A stretch of DNA of 64,000 nt from Parapedobacter sp. SGR-10 (GTDB lineage Bacteria > Bacteroidota > Bacteroidia > Sphingobacteriales > Sphingobacteriaceae), in the NCBI RefSeq assembly GCF_011030405.1, contig NZ_JAAJTJ010000006.1:62001-126000 (forward strand), given 5' to 3'. Shown here piece by piece: positions 44,802 to 54,101 of the stretch (position 1 is the first letter of the stretch; the number at the start of each line of letters is the position of its first letter). Both the position numbers and the translations under genes were made by a program. The notes beneath the pieces are model-generated. The model did not search any database. It worked only from the letters and a program-made list of their open reading frames with translations, and had not been told where the DNA came from.

Positions 44802-47800
44802 TTGTTGAAAAATCTAGGCCTCATATTCCTTAGCCTCTTATGTATTTGCTATGCAAGCCTATCTGTATTTGCGCAGCAAACAGAAGGCCAAAGCACGGCA
44901 ACAAGAGACTCATTGAAGCTGCGATACAACTTTAAAGACTACCCTTTTCTACATCTTCCGAAGACATACACACCCTTCACCTTGTCGCCTCCTACAAATA
45001 TAGATCGCGAAATCACCTTTGATCCGGAAACAAAACAATATATCATAAGGGAAAAATTGGGATCCAAGATGTATAGGCCTCCACTGTATATGTCCCTCGA
45101 TGAGTACAGAGATTTTGAGTTCAAAAGGACACAAAAAAATTATTGGGAGCAGCTAGCTGAAAAAGAGTTGGCAGAAGAGCGAAGAAGAAGATTATTTCCC
45201 GTGATTGAAGTCAATAGCCCTACCTTCGAAAAAATATTCGGGGGAAATACCATCGACATCAACCCACGCGGGTCGGCTGACATCACGCTAATGGGGCAAT
45301 ATAACACCAACGAAAACCCCTTATTCAACGAAAGACAACGGAAACAATGGGGATTTGACTTTGACCAAAACATCAACCTCAGCATGGTGGGCAAGATCGG
45401 GGAAAACGTTCGTCTCAATGCTAATTTCAATACGCAAGCCCAATTCGGGTTTGAAAACCAGATCCGCTTTGACTATGTAGGCAAAGACGACGATATCATC
45501 AAGCGTATCGAGGTCGGAAATGTCAATATGGCACTTAATTCCACCTTGATACAGGGTTCGGAATCCCTTTTCGGTATCAAGACCCAACTGCAGTTTGGCA
45601 AGCTCATGTTCACGGGCTTGCTCTCACAGCAACGGTCCGACCAAAAGCAGATCACCATTACCAATGGCTCCCGTGAGAGTGAGTTTAGCATAGAACTGGA
45701 CAATTACGAGGCCAACCAACACTTTTTCCTCGCACAGTATTTTAGGGACCACTATAACCAGGCCTTGGCTATGGCACCCATTATCAATAGTCCAATAAAC
45801 ATCACGCAGATCGAGGTATGGATGAGCAATCGGTCCAACTCTTACGAAGATGCCCGCGACGTACTTGCTTTGATGGATCTGGGCGAATACAATCCCTACT
45901 ATACGTCAATTGCACCGGGTTCGTCACAAATGCCCTCAACCGGTATTCCCGGCGAATTGGCACCAAACTACTCCAATGACCTACTCGTGCAGTTAGGCCA
46001 ACAGGGAAGAGAACCCAATGGTCAGTTTGTATCGACCTTTTTCGGGGCAGATGGTAGCCCAAATGATCATTATGCCAAGCTGACCTACGCGCGTAAGCTT
46101 GTCGAAGGCAGGGATTACACCGTCAATAGGAGATTGGGCTATATCTCGTTGGTGTATCCCTTATATCAGGACCAAGTTCTTGCCGTATCCTATCGGTACA
46201 TTGCCAACGGTAAAGAATATCAAGTGGGTGAATTTAGCACTGATATTCCAGTCACACCGTCGGAGCCAAAGCTTTTGTACACCAAGTTGTTGAAAAATGA
46301 AACGATCAAGACCAAAACAGCAACAGGAGACGTGTTCCCTCTTTGGAAACTGATGATGAAAAACATCTACTCCCTCAGTGCCACCAATATCTCGGACAAC
46401 AATTTCTTTCTACAGGTGTACCGGACAGAAGATGAAACAGGCACCGAACGGCCTATGCTGTATGAGGGAGCGCAGACAGCAGACAAGAGTTGGCTACAAC
46501 TGACCGGTCTCGATAGGATAACACAAAATCAAGCTGCCGGAGCGGACGGTCTATTCGACTTTCTGCCCGAACTGACCATAGAACCACAGCGGGGCAAGCT
46601 CATCTTTCCAGTTGTCGAACCTCTCGGAGAAGACCTTGCCAATCAATTTGCCCCCGGCGAAAATGCGTTGGTAGACAAATATACCTTCCCCGAGCTGTAC
46701 AGCGAGACACAAATGGATGCCCAACAAAAATTCCCGAATAAGAACAGGTATAGGCTCAAAGGAAGGTACAGTTCGGAGGCCGGCACCGAATTTCAGCTGG
46801 GTGTCATCAATCCCAGGCCGGGCTCGGTCAAGGTCATGGCTGGAGGCATGCTCCTACAGGAAGGTACAGACTATACGGTCGATTACATGCTGGGCAACCT
46901 GCGTATCCTCAATCCCGCACTCGTCATGTCCGGACAACCGATCACGGTGTCGATAGAAGACGATACCTTGTACGGTCTACAGCAAAAATCACTGATAGGG
47001 GGACGTTTTGACTATACGGTCAATAAGAATCTATTCCTTGGTGCTACGGTCATGAATCTGACCGAAAAACCTTTGTCGGAAAAAGTCCTTATCGGGCAAG
47101 AGCCTATATCCAATACCATGCTTGGGGCAGACATCACGTACAATGCACCTTCACGCTGGCTGACACGTATGGTAGACAAGCTGCCATTCCTCAGTACCAA
47201 AGAAGAGTCGCACATCAGCTTCTACGGCGAATTTGCACAGCTGATCCCCGGACATCCCAGAGGGCTCAACACGGCCAACAGTACAACGGGAACCACCTAT
47301 ATAGACAACTTTGAAAACAGCGTATCCTATATTGACATCAAGGGTTTTCAAAACTGGCAGATATCGGGTACACCAAAGATATTTCCTGAGTCACAATTGA
47401 ACGACAACCTGGCATACGGCTACAACCGTGCCCATCTGGCTTTCTACAACATAGACCCTATCTTTTACTACAACAATGACCTCAATCCACGTGTCGACAG
47501 CAAATTTCTCCGCGACCATAGAACCCGAAGGGTAACCGAAAAGGAAATCTTCCCCTTCAAAGAGATCAAGACCGGAGGCGATGCCTTCCTGCCGACTTTG
47601 GATCTAGCCTATTATCCAATGCTACGTGGTCAATATAACTATACCACAACAGGTATCAATCCGGACGGAACACTCCAAAACCCCGAATCACGCTGGGGTG
47701 GTATGTTCCGCAAGATAGACCAGACCGATTTTGAAGCCCAGAACATTGAGTTTCTCGAAATGTGGATGATGGATCCCCAACTGACCAATCCAGGCAAAGC

Positions 47801-50800
47801 CGGTGGAGATATCTACATCAACCTGGGCAATATTTCAGAAGATATCCTCAAAGATGGTCGGAAATCATTGGAAAACGGCATGTCGCCCAATGGCGACAAG
47901 TCCAATGTGGATCAGACACACTGGGGCTATGTCATCAAAAACCAACCGGTCGTACAGGCTTTTGAAAACAGCGATGCCAGCCGACTTTACCAGGATATAG
48001 GTCTGGACGGACTGACCAATGACGAAGAACGGTCTTTCCACAATACCTTCCTTTCCCAAATGCAAGGCATCTTAAATCCAAGTGCTTTTGCCAAGCTACA
48101 GGCCGACCCTTCGTCCGATGACTATGTGTACTTTCGGGGAGATCATTTCGACCGTAGTGTAGGTATATTGGAGCGTTACCAATATTACAACGGTACACAG
48201 GGCAACACCCGTACACGCAACCAATCCCTGGAAGATTTCGGTGTTGAAAACTCGGCTAGCACATTGGTTCCCGATGGAGAAGACATCAACCGGGACAACT
48301 CAATGAACGAGGTCGACGAATACTTCCAATACAAGCTTTCCATCCGTCCTGCAGACATGCTCGTCGGGCAAAACTTCATTGTGGATGAAGTGAATAGCCG
48401 GGCAGAAGTCAACGGTGCGTATATGGATACCAAATGGTACAAAATCCGTATCCCTTTGGATCAATTCGAAAGCAAAGAAGGCAATATACAGGACTTCAAA
48501 TCGATCCGTTTCATCCGTATGTTCATGACCGATTTTGCAGATACCGCTGTCGTGCGTTTCGGCAAGCTGCAATTCGTACGGGGTGACTGGCGGAAGTATA
48601 ACAGTGAGAGAGATGCTTCCAAAGTCATTGCAGATCCCGGTCTGGGAGTCGTAGGCGATGACGGTTCTGAATTCAATGTGGCCAATGTCAGTATCGAAGA
48701 AAACGGTAAACGGGAACCCATTCCCTATGTAGTTCCCCCTGGCATCAACAGACAAGTGGATATCGCGCACAACAACCTCAATGTACAGTTGAACGAGCAA
48801 TCCATGAGCCTCGATGTCAAAAAACTAAGAGACGGCTACGGTAGGGCTGCCTTCAAGACTGCCTCTCATGATTTTAGAGCTTATGGCCGATTGGAAATGT
48901 TTATACACGCCGAGGGTGAGAACCTCAACAAAGGTGATTTCAGAGCTTTTATCCGGGTAGGTACAGACGACAAAAACAACTACTACGAATACGACATGCC
49001 TTTGGCTGTCACGCCTTATGGCACCTCTTCGCCCGACTTGATCTGGCCCGAAGAAAACCGTATGAACATCCGTATCCAGCTCTTCCAAGATGCTAAGCTG
49101 GCCCGGGACAATGCGACCCTCAGTGGCCAACCTTGGCCTTTGGACGAGCCCTACGAACATTGGGATGGCCCCAACCGTATCACTATCGTCGGTACCCCCG
49201 ATATATCCAAGGTGAGGTACTATATGATCGGTGTGCGCAATCCGTTGCGCGGATCTTCGACCAGTACACCGAACGACGATGGCTTGGATCTGGACGGTGA
49301 ATTTTGGTTCAATGAGCTTCGATTGACCGATTTCGATGACAAAGGCGGATGGGCGGCTACGGCCCGTTTGGACCTCAAGCTAGCCGACTTTGCCAATGTC
49401 GCCATATCCGGTACAAGATCGACGATCGGGTTCGGTGCTTTGTCCCAACGCATTGGTGAGAGACAACGTTCGGACAATATGTTCTTCGACATCACCACCA
49501 ATGCCGAACTGGGTAAATTCTTCCACCCTCGACATGGTATTGTCATTCCTTTCTATTTCAATTATTCCAATCAGACGGCTACACCCGAATTCAACCCCTA
49601 TGCACCGGACATCAAATTGGATGACGCCTTGCGACATGCCAGCCCAAGCCAACGCGACTCCATATTGCGCTTGGCACAGGACTATACGACACGAAAAGGA
49701 TTCAGCTTCAACAATATCCGTAAGATCAAAATGAACAATGAAAGCCCGCTGAGGCCTTGGAATATCGAAAACTTCAGCGTATCCTATGCGTACAACGAAT
49801 ATTATCACAGGGATTTCAATACGGCCACATCCTTACAAAAAAATTACAGAGGCTTATTGGACTATACCTTCAGCAATCCTTCGAGCAGATTCTTTGAACC
49901 ATTCAAAAAAATAAAGTCCAAAAATCTGGATATCATCAAAGATTTCAATTTCAATCTGATGCCTTCGTTGATCAATTTCAGGATGGAGGTCAACCGTATC
50001 TACAACGAAAACACATTCCGGGACAATGCGACAAGCAATGTTTTACCAACCTATTACAATAAAAATTTCAATATGAGCCGTATCTACGGTATCAGTTGGG
50101 ATCTGACCAAGTCTCTGCGACTGGACTTCAATGCTACCAACTATTCCATCATCGACGAACCCGAAGGGCGTTTGGATGGTATAAAACGGGATACGCTATG
50201 GAGCAACTTCTGGAAGATGGGACGTACGACGGACTACAACCACATGATGAACATCACGTACAGCCTTCCGATCAACAAAATCCCTTATCTGGAATGGGTG
50301 GATGTGACAGCTCGGTACGGTACGCAGTTCAATTGGAAGAGCGAGCCGCTACTCTCCATGCAAAACGATCAGATTGATTTGGGTAATAGTATCCTGAACA
50401 ACAGAACGATACAGATCAATCCTACATTGAACTTTACAGCACTGTACAATAAATTCCGTTTTATACGTCAGAATTCCGGGCGTAATGCTAAAGGCGGCAA
50501 GGGCGCTCTTGTCCAATTGCTGACTTCGATACGCAATGTCAATGCCGCCTATACTCGCCTTGAGGGAACATTCCTGCCAGGATATACCCCCCACAGCAAT
50601 ATCTTAGGCTATGATTTTGATGCACAAGCTCCCGGCTGGGGGTTCATATTTGGTAGCCAGGCCGACATTCTGACCAAGGCCGCCAACAATGGCTGGCTCA
50701 CCGGAGATCCTATGCAGACCAATATGTACACGAAGACCTATGCCGAAAACTTCTCGGCCACGGCCAATCTAGAACCATTGAAGGGATTGCGAATCAACCT

Positions 50801-51830
50801 GTCCTCTACACGTGTGGACAACTATAATTATTCTGCGACAATGGAATTTAATCCATCTACCGGACAATTAGAAAGTACCACACCATTCATGACGGGTAAC
50901 TATACCGTCTCCCAAATAGCAATTCGTACGTCGTTCAAGAACAGCGACGAACTGTTCCGCAAATTTGAAGAAAACGCCTTGTTGGTATCGCAGGAATTGG
51001 GTCGCAAAACAGGACAAGGGGAGACACCTTCCTTTGCCGATGGCTTTGGCAAGACACAGCAAGACGTCGTGGTAAATTCTTTCCTGATGACCTATCTGGG
51101 TAAGGACATCACGGACATTAACTTGAACAAACAACCTCGCGCACCTTTGCCAAACTGGCGTATTTCCTTTAGTGGTCTGAGCGCTTTATTGGGGTTGGAA
51201 GATTTTATTTCTTCGATAGACCTCAACCACTCCTATCAGTCCCAATATATCATCGGTGGATACAGTTCTGTCCTGCGGTACGAGGAGGTCAATAATATCC
51301 CGACCGAAAAGGATGTAAACGGCAATTTCCTTCCCAAAAATCAATACAATCAGATTACACTGGTGGATCGCTTCGTACCTTTGATCGGAGTGGATATGAG
51401 ATTGCAAAACAGCATGACGATCACGACGGAATATCGCAGAACCCGCGATATGAACCTCAGCCTGCAAAATAGCCAGATGGCTATGATGGCCGAAGAATCG
51501 ATCGTCGTGGGAATGGGCTACCGTAAAGCCAATGTACGTCTTCCATTCGGATTGTTTGAAGACCGCAAATGGACGAACGATATGAATTTTAAAGTCGACT
51601 TTTCGCTGAACGACCGTAAGACTACCGTGTATCGCTCCGATATGGACCAAGCCGAAGTGTCCGGAGGAAACAAGAATATTTCATTCAGTCCATCACTGGA
51701 TTACACAGTCAATCAATACTATAATCTAAGGATATTTTACAATTCGAATGCGGTCAGGCCCTACACATCCCAAAACTACGCCACATCGTACACCTACTTC
51801 GGGATCAACCTGCGGATTATGTTTCAATAG
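44802..51830 (+). CDS. sprA: T9SS outer-membrane translocon SprA (Sov)
   Basis: SprA forms the giant outer-membrane beta-barrel through which T9SS cargo leaves the cell; Flavobacterium SprA is about 2400 aa and this one is 2342. It has a signal peptide (LGLIFLSLLCICYASLSVFA, then QQTEG), an N-terminal segment with IREKLGSKMYRPPLYMSLDEY, repeated SprA-N-type regions with GSADITLMGQYNTNENP and RYSSEAGTEFQLGVINPRPGSV, and a barrel ending in the aromatic YTYFGINLRIMFQ. No in-frame ATG exists before the signal: a stop lies at 44790-44792 and the first usable codons are TTG at 44802 or 44805. Confidence 0.95.
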   Translation: MLKNLGLIFLSLLCICYASLSVFAQQTEGQSTATRDSLKLRYNFKDYPFLHLPKTYTPFTLSPPTNIDREITFDPETKQYIIREKLGSKMYRPPLYMSLDEYRDFEFKRTQKNYWEQLAEKELAEERRRRLFPVIEVNSPTFEKIFGGNTIDINPRGSADITLMGQYNTNENPLFNERQRKQWGFDFDQNINLSMVGKIGENVRLNANFNTQAQFGFENQIRFDYVGKDDDIIKRIEVGNVNMALNSTLIQGSESLFGIKTQLQFGKLMFTGLLSQQRSDQKQITITNGSRESEFSIELDNYEANQHFFLAQYFRDHYNQALAMAPIINSPINITQIEVWMSNRSNSYEDARDVLALMDLGEYNPYYTSIAPGSSQMPSTGIPGELAPNYSNDLLVQLGQQGREPNGQFVSTFFGADGSPNDHYAKLTYARKLVEGRDYTVNRRLGYISLVYPLYQDQVLAVSYRYIANGKEYQVGEFSTDIPVTPSEPKLLYTKLLKNETIKTKTATGDVFPLWKLMMKNIYSLSATNISDNNFFLQVYRTEDETGTERPMLYEGAQTADKSWLQLTGLDRITQNQAAGADGLFDFLPELTIEPQRGKLIFPVVEPLGEDLANQFAPGENALVDKYTFPELYSETQMDAQQKFPNKNRYRLKGRYSSEAGTEFQLGVINPRPGSVKVMAGGMLLQEGTDYTVDYMLGNLRILNPALVMSGQPITVSIEDDTLYGLQQKSLIGGRFDYTVNKNLFLGATVMNLTEKPLSEKVLIGQEPISNTMLGADITYNAPSRWLTRMVDKLPFLSTKEESHISFYGEFAQLIPGHPRGLNTANSTTGTTYIDNFENSVSYIDIKGFQNWQISGTPKIFPESQLNDNLAYGYNRAHLAFYNIDPIFYYNNDLNPRVDSKFLRDHRTRRVTEKEIFPFKEIKTGGDAFLPTLDLAYYPMLRGQYNYTTTGINPDGTLQNPESRWGGMFRKIDQTDFEAQNIEFLEMWMMDPQLTNPGKAGGDIYINLGNISEDILKDGRKSLENGMSPNGDKSNVDQTHWGYVIKNQPVVQAFENSDASRLYQDIGLDGLTNDEERSFHNTFLSQMQGILNPSAFAKLQADPSSDDYVYFRGDHFDRSVGILERYQYYNGTQGNTRTRNQSLEDFGVENSASTLVPDGEDINRDNSMNEVDEYFQYKLSIRPADMLVGQNFIVDEVNSRAEVNGAYMDTKWYKIRIPLDQFESKEGNIQDFKSIRFIRMFMTDFADTAVVRFGKLQFVRGDWRKYNSERDASKVIADPGLGVVGDDGSEFNVANVSIEENGKREPIPYVVPPGINRQVDIAHNNLNVQLNEQSMSLDVKKLRDGYGRAAFKTASHDFRAYGRLEMFIHAEGENLNKGDFRAFIRVGTDDKNNYYEYDMPLAVTPYGTSSPDLIWPEENRMNIRIQLFQDAKLARDNATLSGQPWPLDEPYEHWDGPNRITIVGTPDISKVRYYMIGVRNPLRGSSTSTPNDDGLDLDGEFWFNELRLTDFDDKGGWAATARLDLKLADFANVAISGTRSTIGFGALSQRIGERQRSDNMFFDITTNAELGKFFHPRHGIVIPFYFNYSNQTATPEFNPYAPDIKLDDALRHASPSQRDSILRLAQDYTTRKGFSFNNIRKIKMNNESPLRPWNIENFSVSYAYNEYYHRDFNTATSLQKNYRGLLDYTFSNPSSRFFEPFKKIKSKNLDIIKDFNFNLMPSLINFRMEVNRIYNENTFRDNATSNVLPTYYNKNFNMSRIYGISWDLTKSLRLDFNATNYSIIDEPEGRLDGIKRDTLWSNFWKMGRTTDYNHMMNITYSLPINKIPYLEWVDVTARYGTQFNWKSEPLLSMQNDQIDLGNSILNNRTIQINPTLNFTALYNKFRFIRQNSGRNAKGGKGALVQLLTSIRNVNAAYTRLEGTFLPGYTPHSNILGYDFDAQAPGWGFIFGSQADILTKAANNGWLTGDPMQTNMYTKTYAENFSATANLEPLKGLRINLSSTRVDNYNYSATMEFNPSTGQLESTTPFMTGNYTVSQIAIRTSFKNSDELFRKFEENALLVSQELGRKTGQGETPSFADGFGKTQQDVVVNSFLMTYLGKDITDINLNKQPRAPLPNWRISFSGLSALLGLEDFISSIDLNHSYQSQYIIGGYSSVLRYEEVNNIPTEKDVNGNFLPKNQYNQITLVDRFVPLIGVDMRLQNSMTITTEYRRTRDMNLSLQNSQMAMMAEESIVVGMGYRKANVRLPFGLFEDRKWTNDMNFKVDFSLNDRKTTVYRSDMDQAEVSGGNKNISFSPSLDYTVNQYYNLRIFYNSNAVRPYTSQNYATSYTYFGINLRIMFQ

Positions 51831-51843
51831 GCTACACAGTCCA

Positions 51844-51876
51844 AACTTTTCCAAAGTTTTGAACTTTGGAAAAGTT
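51844..51876. terminator. Perfect hairpin after sprA
   Basis: AACTTTTCCAAAGTT (51844-51858) pairs perfectly over 15 bp with 51862-51876, loop TTG, 14 nt after the sprA stop. No T-run follows, but its place between convergent units suggests termination. Confidence 0.65.
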
Positions 51877-51886
51877 GCTGACAGCT

Positions 51887-52030
51887 TTAATTCTTCAACT
51901 CACTCGGTGGCAAGCCAAAGTATTTTTTAAAGGCTATACTGAAATTATTCTGGTGGGAAAACCCGACATAGGAGGTTACTTCACTAATGGACATTTGTTC
52001 TTCCAGCTGTCGACAATATCCTGGATTTCA
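51887..52030 (-). pseudogene. AraC-family regulator remnant (C-terminal helix-turn-helix)
   Basis: On the minus strand the frame ending at TAA 51887-51889 reads LEEQMSISEVTSYVGFSHQN, then NNFSIAFKKYFGLPPSELKN: the second helix-turn-helix and end of an AraC/XylS protein. It is preceded within about 25 bases by an in-frame stop. A fragment in another frame (HKLVFEIQDIVD, near 52010-52050) may be an upstream remnant. The first helix-turn-helix and the sensor domain are missing, so the gene is broken. Confidence 0.72.
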
Positions 52031-52100
52031 AACACCAGTTTATGCCCGGACAACCTGGACGGATCTTTATCGGTGGATTGACCTACAGGATATGACCTAT

Positions 52101-52880
52101 TCAATCCCAATCCACCCCTTCGTCATGCTCAGGCGGGGGACAATTTGACTTCTCTTCCACTCTATCCTGTAGCAGTTTGCCCTCCCGTAAACCAAAAACC
52201 TCTATAATTCCGGAGGCCATAAACGATCTGTTTGCCGTTAGAAAGTCTCCCTGTCCACTTGACTCCCAAAGGTAAGACTGTACAGCACCTACCACCACAA
52301 TCAGACAATTGTCCCAACCTGCAATAGAAAAACCGGCCTTCCTGGCATCACTTTTTTCCCCTGGCGTAAAGAACAATTCTTTGGTGCTCAATCTAGCCGG
52401 TTCCTCATCCAGTTCAAATGGGATCTTCCATATCTCATACCAAACGGCCAATTTACTGACACGTGGATCATAGCGTTTGAACAACCAAGTACTCGTCGCC
52501 GGTACAGTAATGTCTATGGAAGCATCTGCCGTATGGCAAACCACCTCCGTGTTCCACCCCACAACCCCCCGCCACGACTGCCGTGCATTAAATTGCAGCC
52601 CTTTGATTGCTAAAATATTGCCATACCCTATCCTTAATTGTCCCAATTCGTGCACTTCGTCTGACCTTACGAGCTTCAACACGACAGCAAGAATCTTTTG
52701 ATAGACCGTACGATCTGCAGCTCTACTCATCAAAGGTTTAACAAAACTGTAAATCCGACCCGCAATCTTATTGGCATAACCAAAGTCCTGTGTAGATAAC
52801 CTACTGTTTTCACTAAGCTTATAGATCTTGCCCCTCGCGCGGAGCTTCTTAGCGACCACCTGTTTGATCAACTCGTCCAT
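52101..52880 (-). CDS. Hypothetical protein, unknown family
   Basis: A 259-aa soluble protein that I cannot name. The N-terminal 60 residues are basic (KKLRARGKIYKLSENSRLST) with NKIAGRIYSFVKPLMSRAAD. The remainder is beta-rich with many Trp residues (SWRGVVGWNTEVV, VWYEIWKIPFEL). There is no signal peptide and no membrane segment. The layout vaguely recalls Sphingobacterium-restricted proteins of unknown function. It stands alone beside an AraC remnant and 1.2 kb of repeat-rich DNA, a typical accessory-gene setting. Confidence 0.65.
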   Translation of the reverse strand: MDELIKQVVAKKLRARGKIYKLSENSRLSTQDFGYANKIAGRIYSFVKPLMSRAADRTVYQKILAVVLKLVRSDEVHELGQLRIGYGNILAIKGLQFNARQSWRGVVGWNTEVVCHTADASIDITVPATSTWLFKRYDPRVSKLAVWYEIWKIPFELDEEPARLSTKELFFTPGEKSDARKAGFSIAGWDNCLIVVVGAVQSYLWESSGQGDFLTANRSFMASGIIEVFGLREGKLLQDRVEEKSNCPPPEHDEGVDWD

Positions 52881-53056
52881 AATCGTTTATAAATTGGTAT
52901 CTTGATCTAAGATATAAAAAGTACATGACACTCCTATCATTACATCAGAATCTGGTTGTCTTTTATGTGTCGTGTCCCACATTGAGAATAGGTTCATAAA
53001 AAACGGATTTTTAATTTAAACAGTTTTTTGCGCCTCTATCGCCGGCGCCGGGCGAT

Positions 53057-53080
53057 AAGCTTTGTCTTGACACAAAGCTT
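53057..53080. repeat. Hairpin AAGCTTTGT/ACAAAGCTT
   Basis: A 9-bp stem with a 6-nt loop. The overlapping GTCTTGAC (from 53064) can alternatively pair with GTCAAGAC (about 53088-53095), giving two competing foldings at the edge of the repeat-rich region. Confidence 0.6.
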
Positions 53081-53460
53081 AACAAAAGTCAAGACTGTTC
53101 GGAATTTGTTCCAACCGCCACGCTACACTCCCGAAGCGCCTTTTGCAATGCCTCCAACCCACAATCCCCACGCAAGGACTGAAAAGACTTGCATTGTGCG
53201 AAGTGTAAGCCAGCAAGACGAGAGTTTCACGGGCTTGTTGTCCAAATTCCGAACTGCGAAGCAGGCATCAGGGTCGTGTTCGTGGTTGGGGACTGATGCA
53301 ACATTGGTCGTTCTTTTGGGTACTGCTTATCAAAAATTTTCCTGCAAAAAGATTAAAGCAGGATCCTTACAATCACTCAAATGTCGCCTTCGAAATTTTT
53401 GGCAATAGCAGTAGGATGCACTATCCCTACGGCCAAAAGTTTCGAGCGACGAGTTTTTGC

Positions 53461-53507
53461 GTACTTTTTGCAGAAAAAAGTACGAGCCCTGCCACGGCTT
53501 GAGTGGC
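53461..53507. repeat. Two adjacent hairpins in the repeat-rich region
   Basis: GTACTTTTT/AAAAAGTAC (53461-53469, 53475-53483; loop GCAGA) and GCCAC/GTGGC (53491-53495, 53503-53507; loop GGCTTGA). The segment resembles spacers I recall as multicopy in Sphingobacterium genomes, which would need a genome-wide check. Confidence 0.5.
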
Positions 53508-53580
53508 GGAAAGGATGTGCGGAGGGAAACGTGATACTTGTCCAAACAAATCTTCCGTTTTATTTAAACAAAAACCGAAA

Positions 53581-53630
53581 AACTCCGCTCAACTCCGTTA
53601 AAGTCCGTAGAAGTCCGTTCAACTCCGCAC
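53581..53630 (+). repeat. Five 10-bp tandem repeats
   Basis: Consensus AA(C/G)TCCG(C/T)NN, five units in exact 10-bp register: AACTCCGCTC, AACTCCGTTA, AAGTCCGTAG, AAGTCCGTTC, AACTCCGCAC. Non-coding context. Confidence 0.8.
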
Positions 53631-53767
53631 CAACGAGCATACCGCGCCCATACAACTAGGCCACAACTTCGGGACAACATCGGCACGGCTTCGGCTCACG
53701 TTCGGGTACGGTTCGGCACAACATCGCCATACACCCGAAAACAAACCAAAAAACAACCGAAGATCTG

Positions 53768-53822
53768 TCGAACCTGTATCGAGGTAGTCTCGAAGGGGTC
53801 CCGAACAGGTCTCGAAGACCTG
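53768..53822 (+). repeat. Five 11-bp tandem repeats
   Basis: Units TCGAACCTGTA, TCGAGGTAGTC, TCGAAGGGGTC, CCGAACAGGTC and TCGAAGACCTG in exact 11-bp register, consensus TCGAA followed by a variable half. The variable halves contain inverted words (ACCTG/CAGGT). Confidence 0.75.
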
Positions 53823-54005
53823 CCATAAACCATTCAAATATCCGGCGATATCACCTACAACGACCAGAGTAAGAAAACACATAGTGCGAGTAAGTTCACG
53901 GTACTTTCGCAAACCCTGAACAATACACCTGTTATAGTCATTCTGGAAAGATACACCAAAGGAGCTCTATACAGTCAAAATTAGTATCTAATTAGCGTAT
54001 TATCC

Positions 54006-54038
54006 TTGGCTAGTTTTCAAATTAAATCAATAACTTTG
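54006..54038 (+). promoter_or_regulatory. prs promoter
   Basis: TAACTTTG (54031-54038) fully matches TAnnTTTG; TTG at 54006-54008 (22-nt spacer) is a possible -33 box. The leader to the ATG is about 58 nt. Confidence 0.6.
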
Positions 54039-54101
54039 CCGTACTAAAAAAAGTCTTCAACTTGAAAATTAATTATTTCAAATCATAAACAATACATAAA
54101 A

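Larger units (their letters stand above)
52881..54101. other. 1.2-kb repeat-rich non-coding region before prs
   Basis: Open frames exist here, but their residue composition (many Arg, Cys, Thr, Ser, no known motif) and the dense palindromes argue against real proteins. Visible structures: hairpins at 53057-53080, 53461-53483 and 53491-53507, 10-bp tandem repeats at 53581-53630, TTCGG-type repeats at 53661-53730, 11-bp tandem repeats at 53768-53822, and the prs promoter. The interval 52881-53027 shows nothing notable. Confidence 0.6.

Noticed and set aside
53028..53659. Open frames of 90-126 codons in the repeat-rich region before prs
   Set aside because: No recognisable motif, odd composition, heavy overlap with palindromes and with each other on both strands, and no promoter or neighbour context. 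Treated as non-coding.
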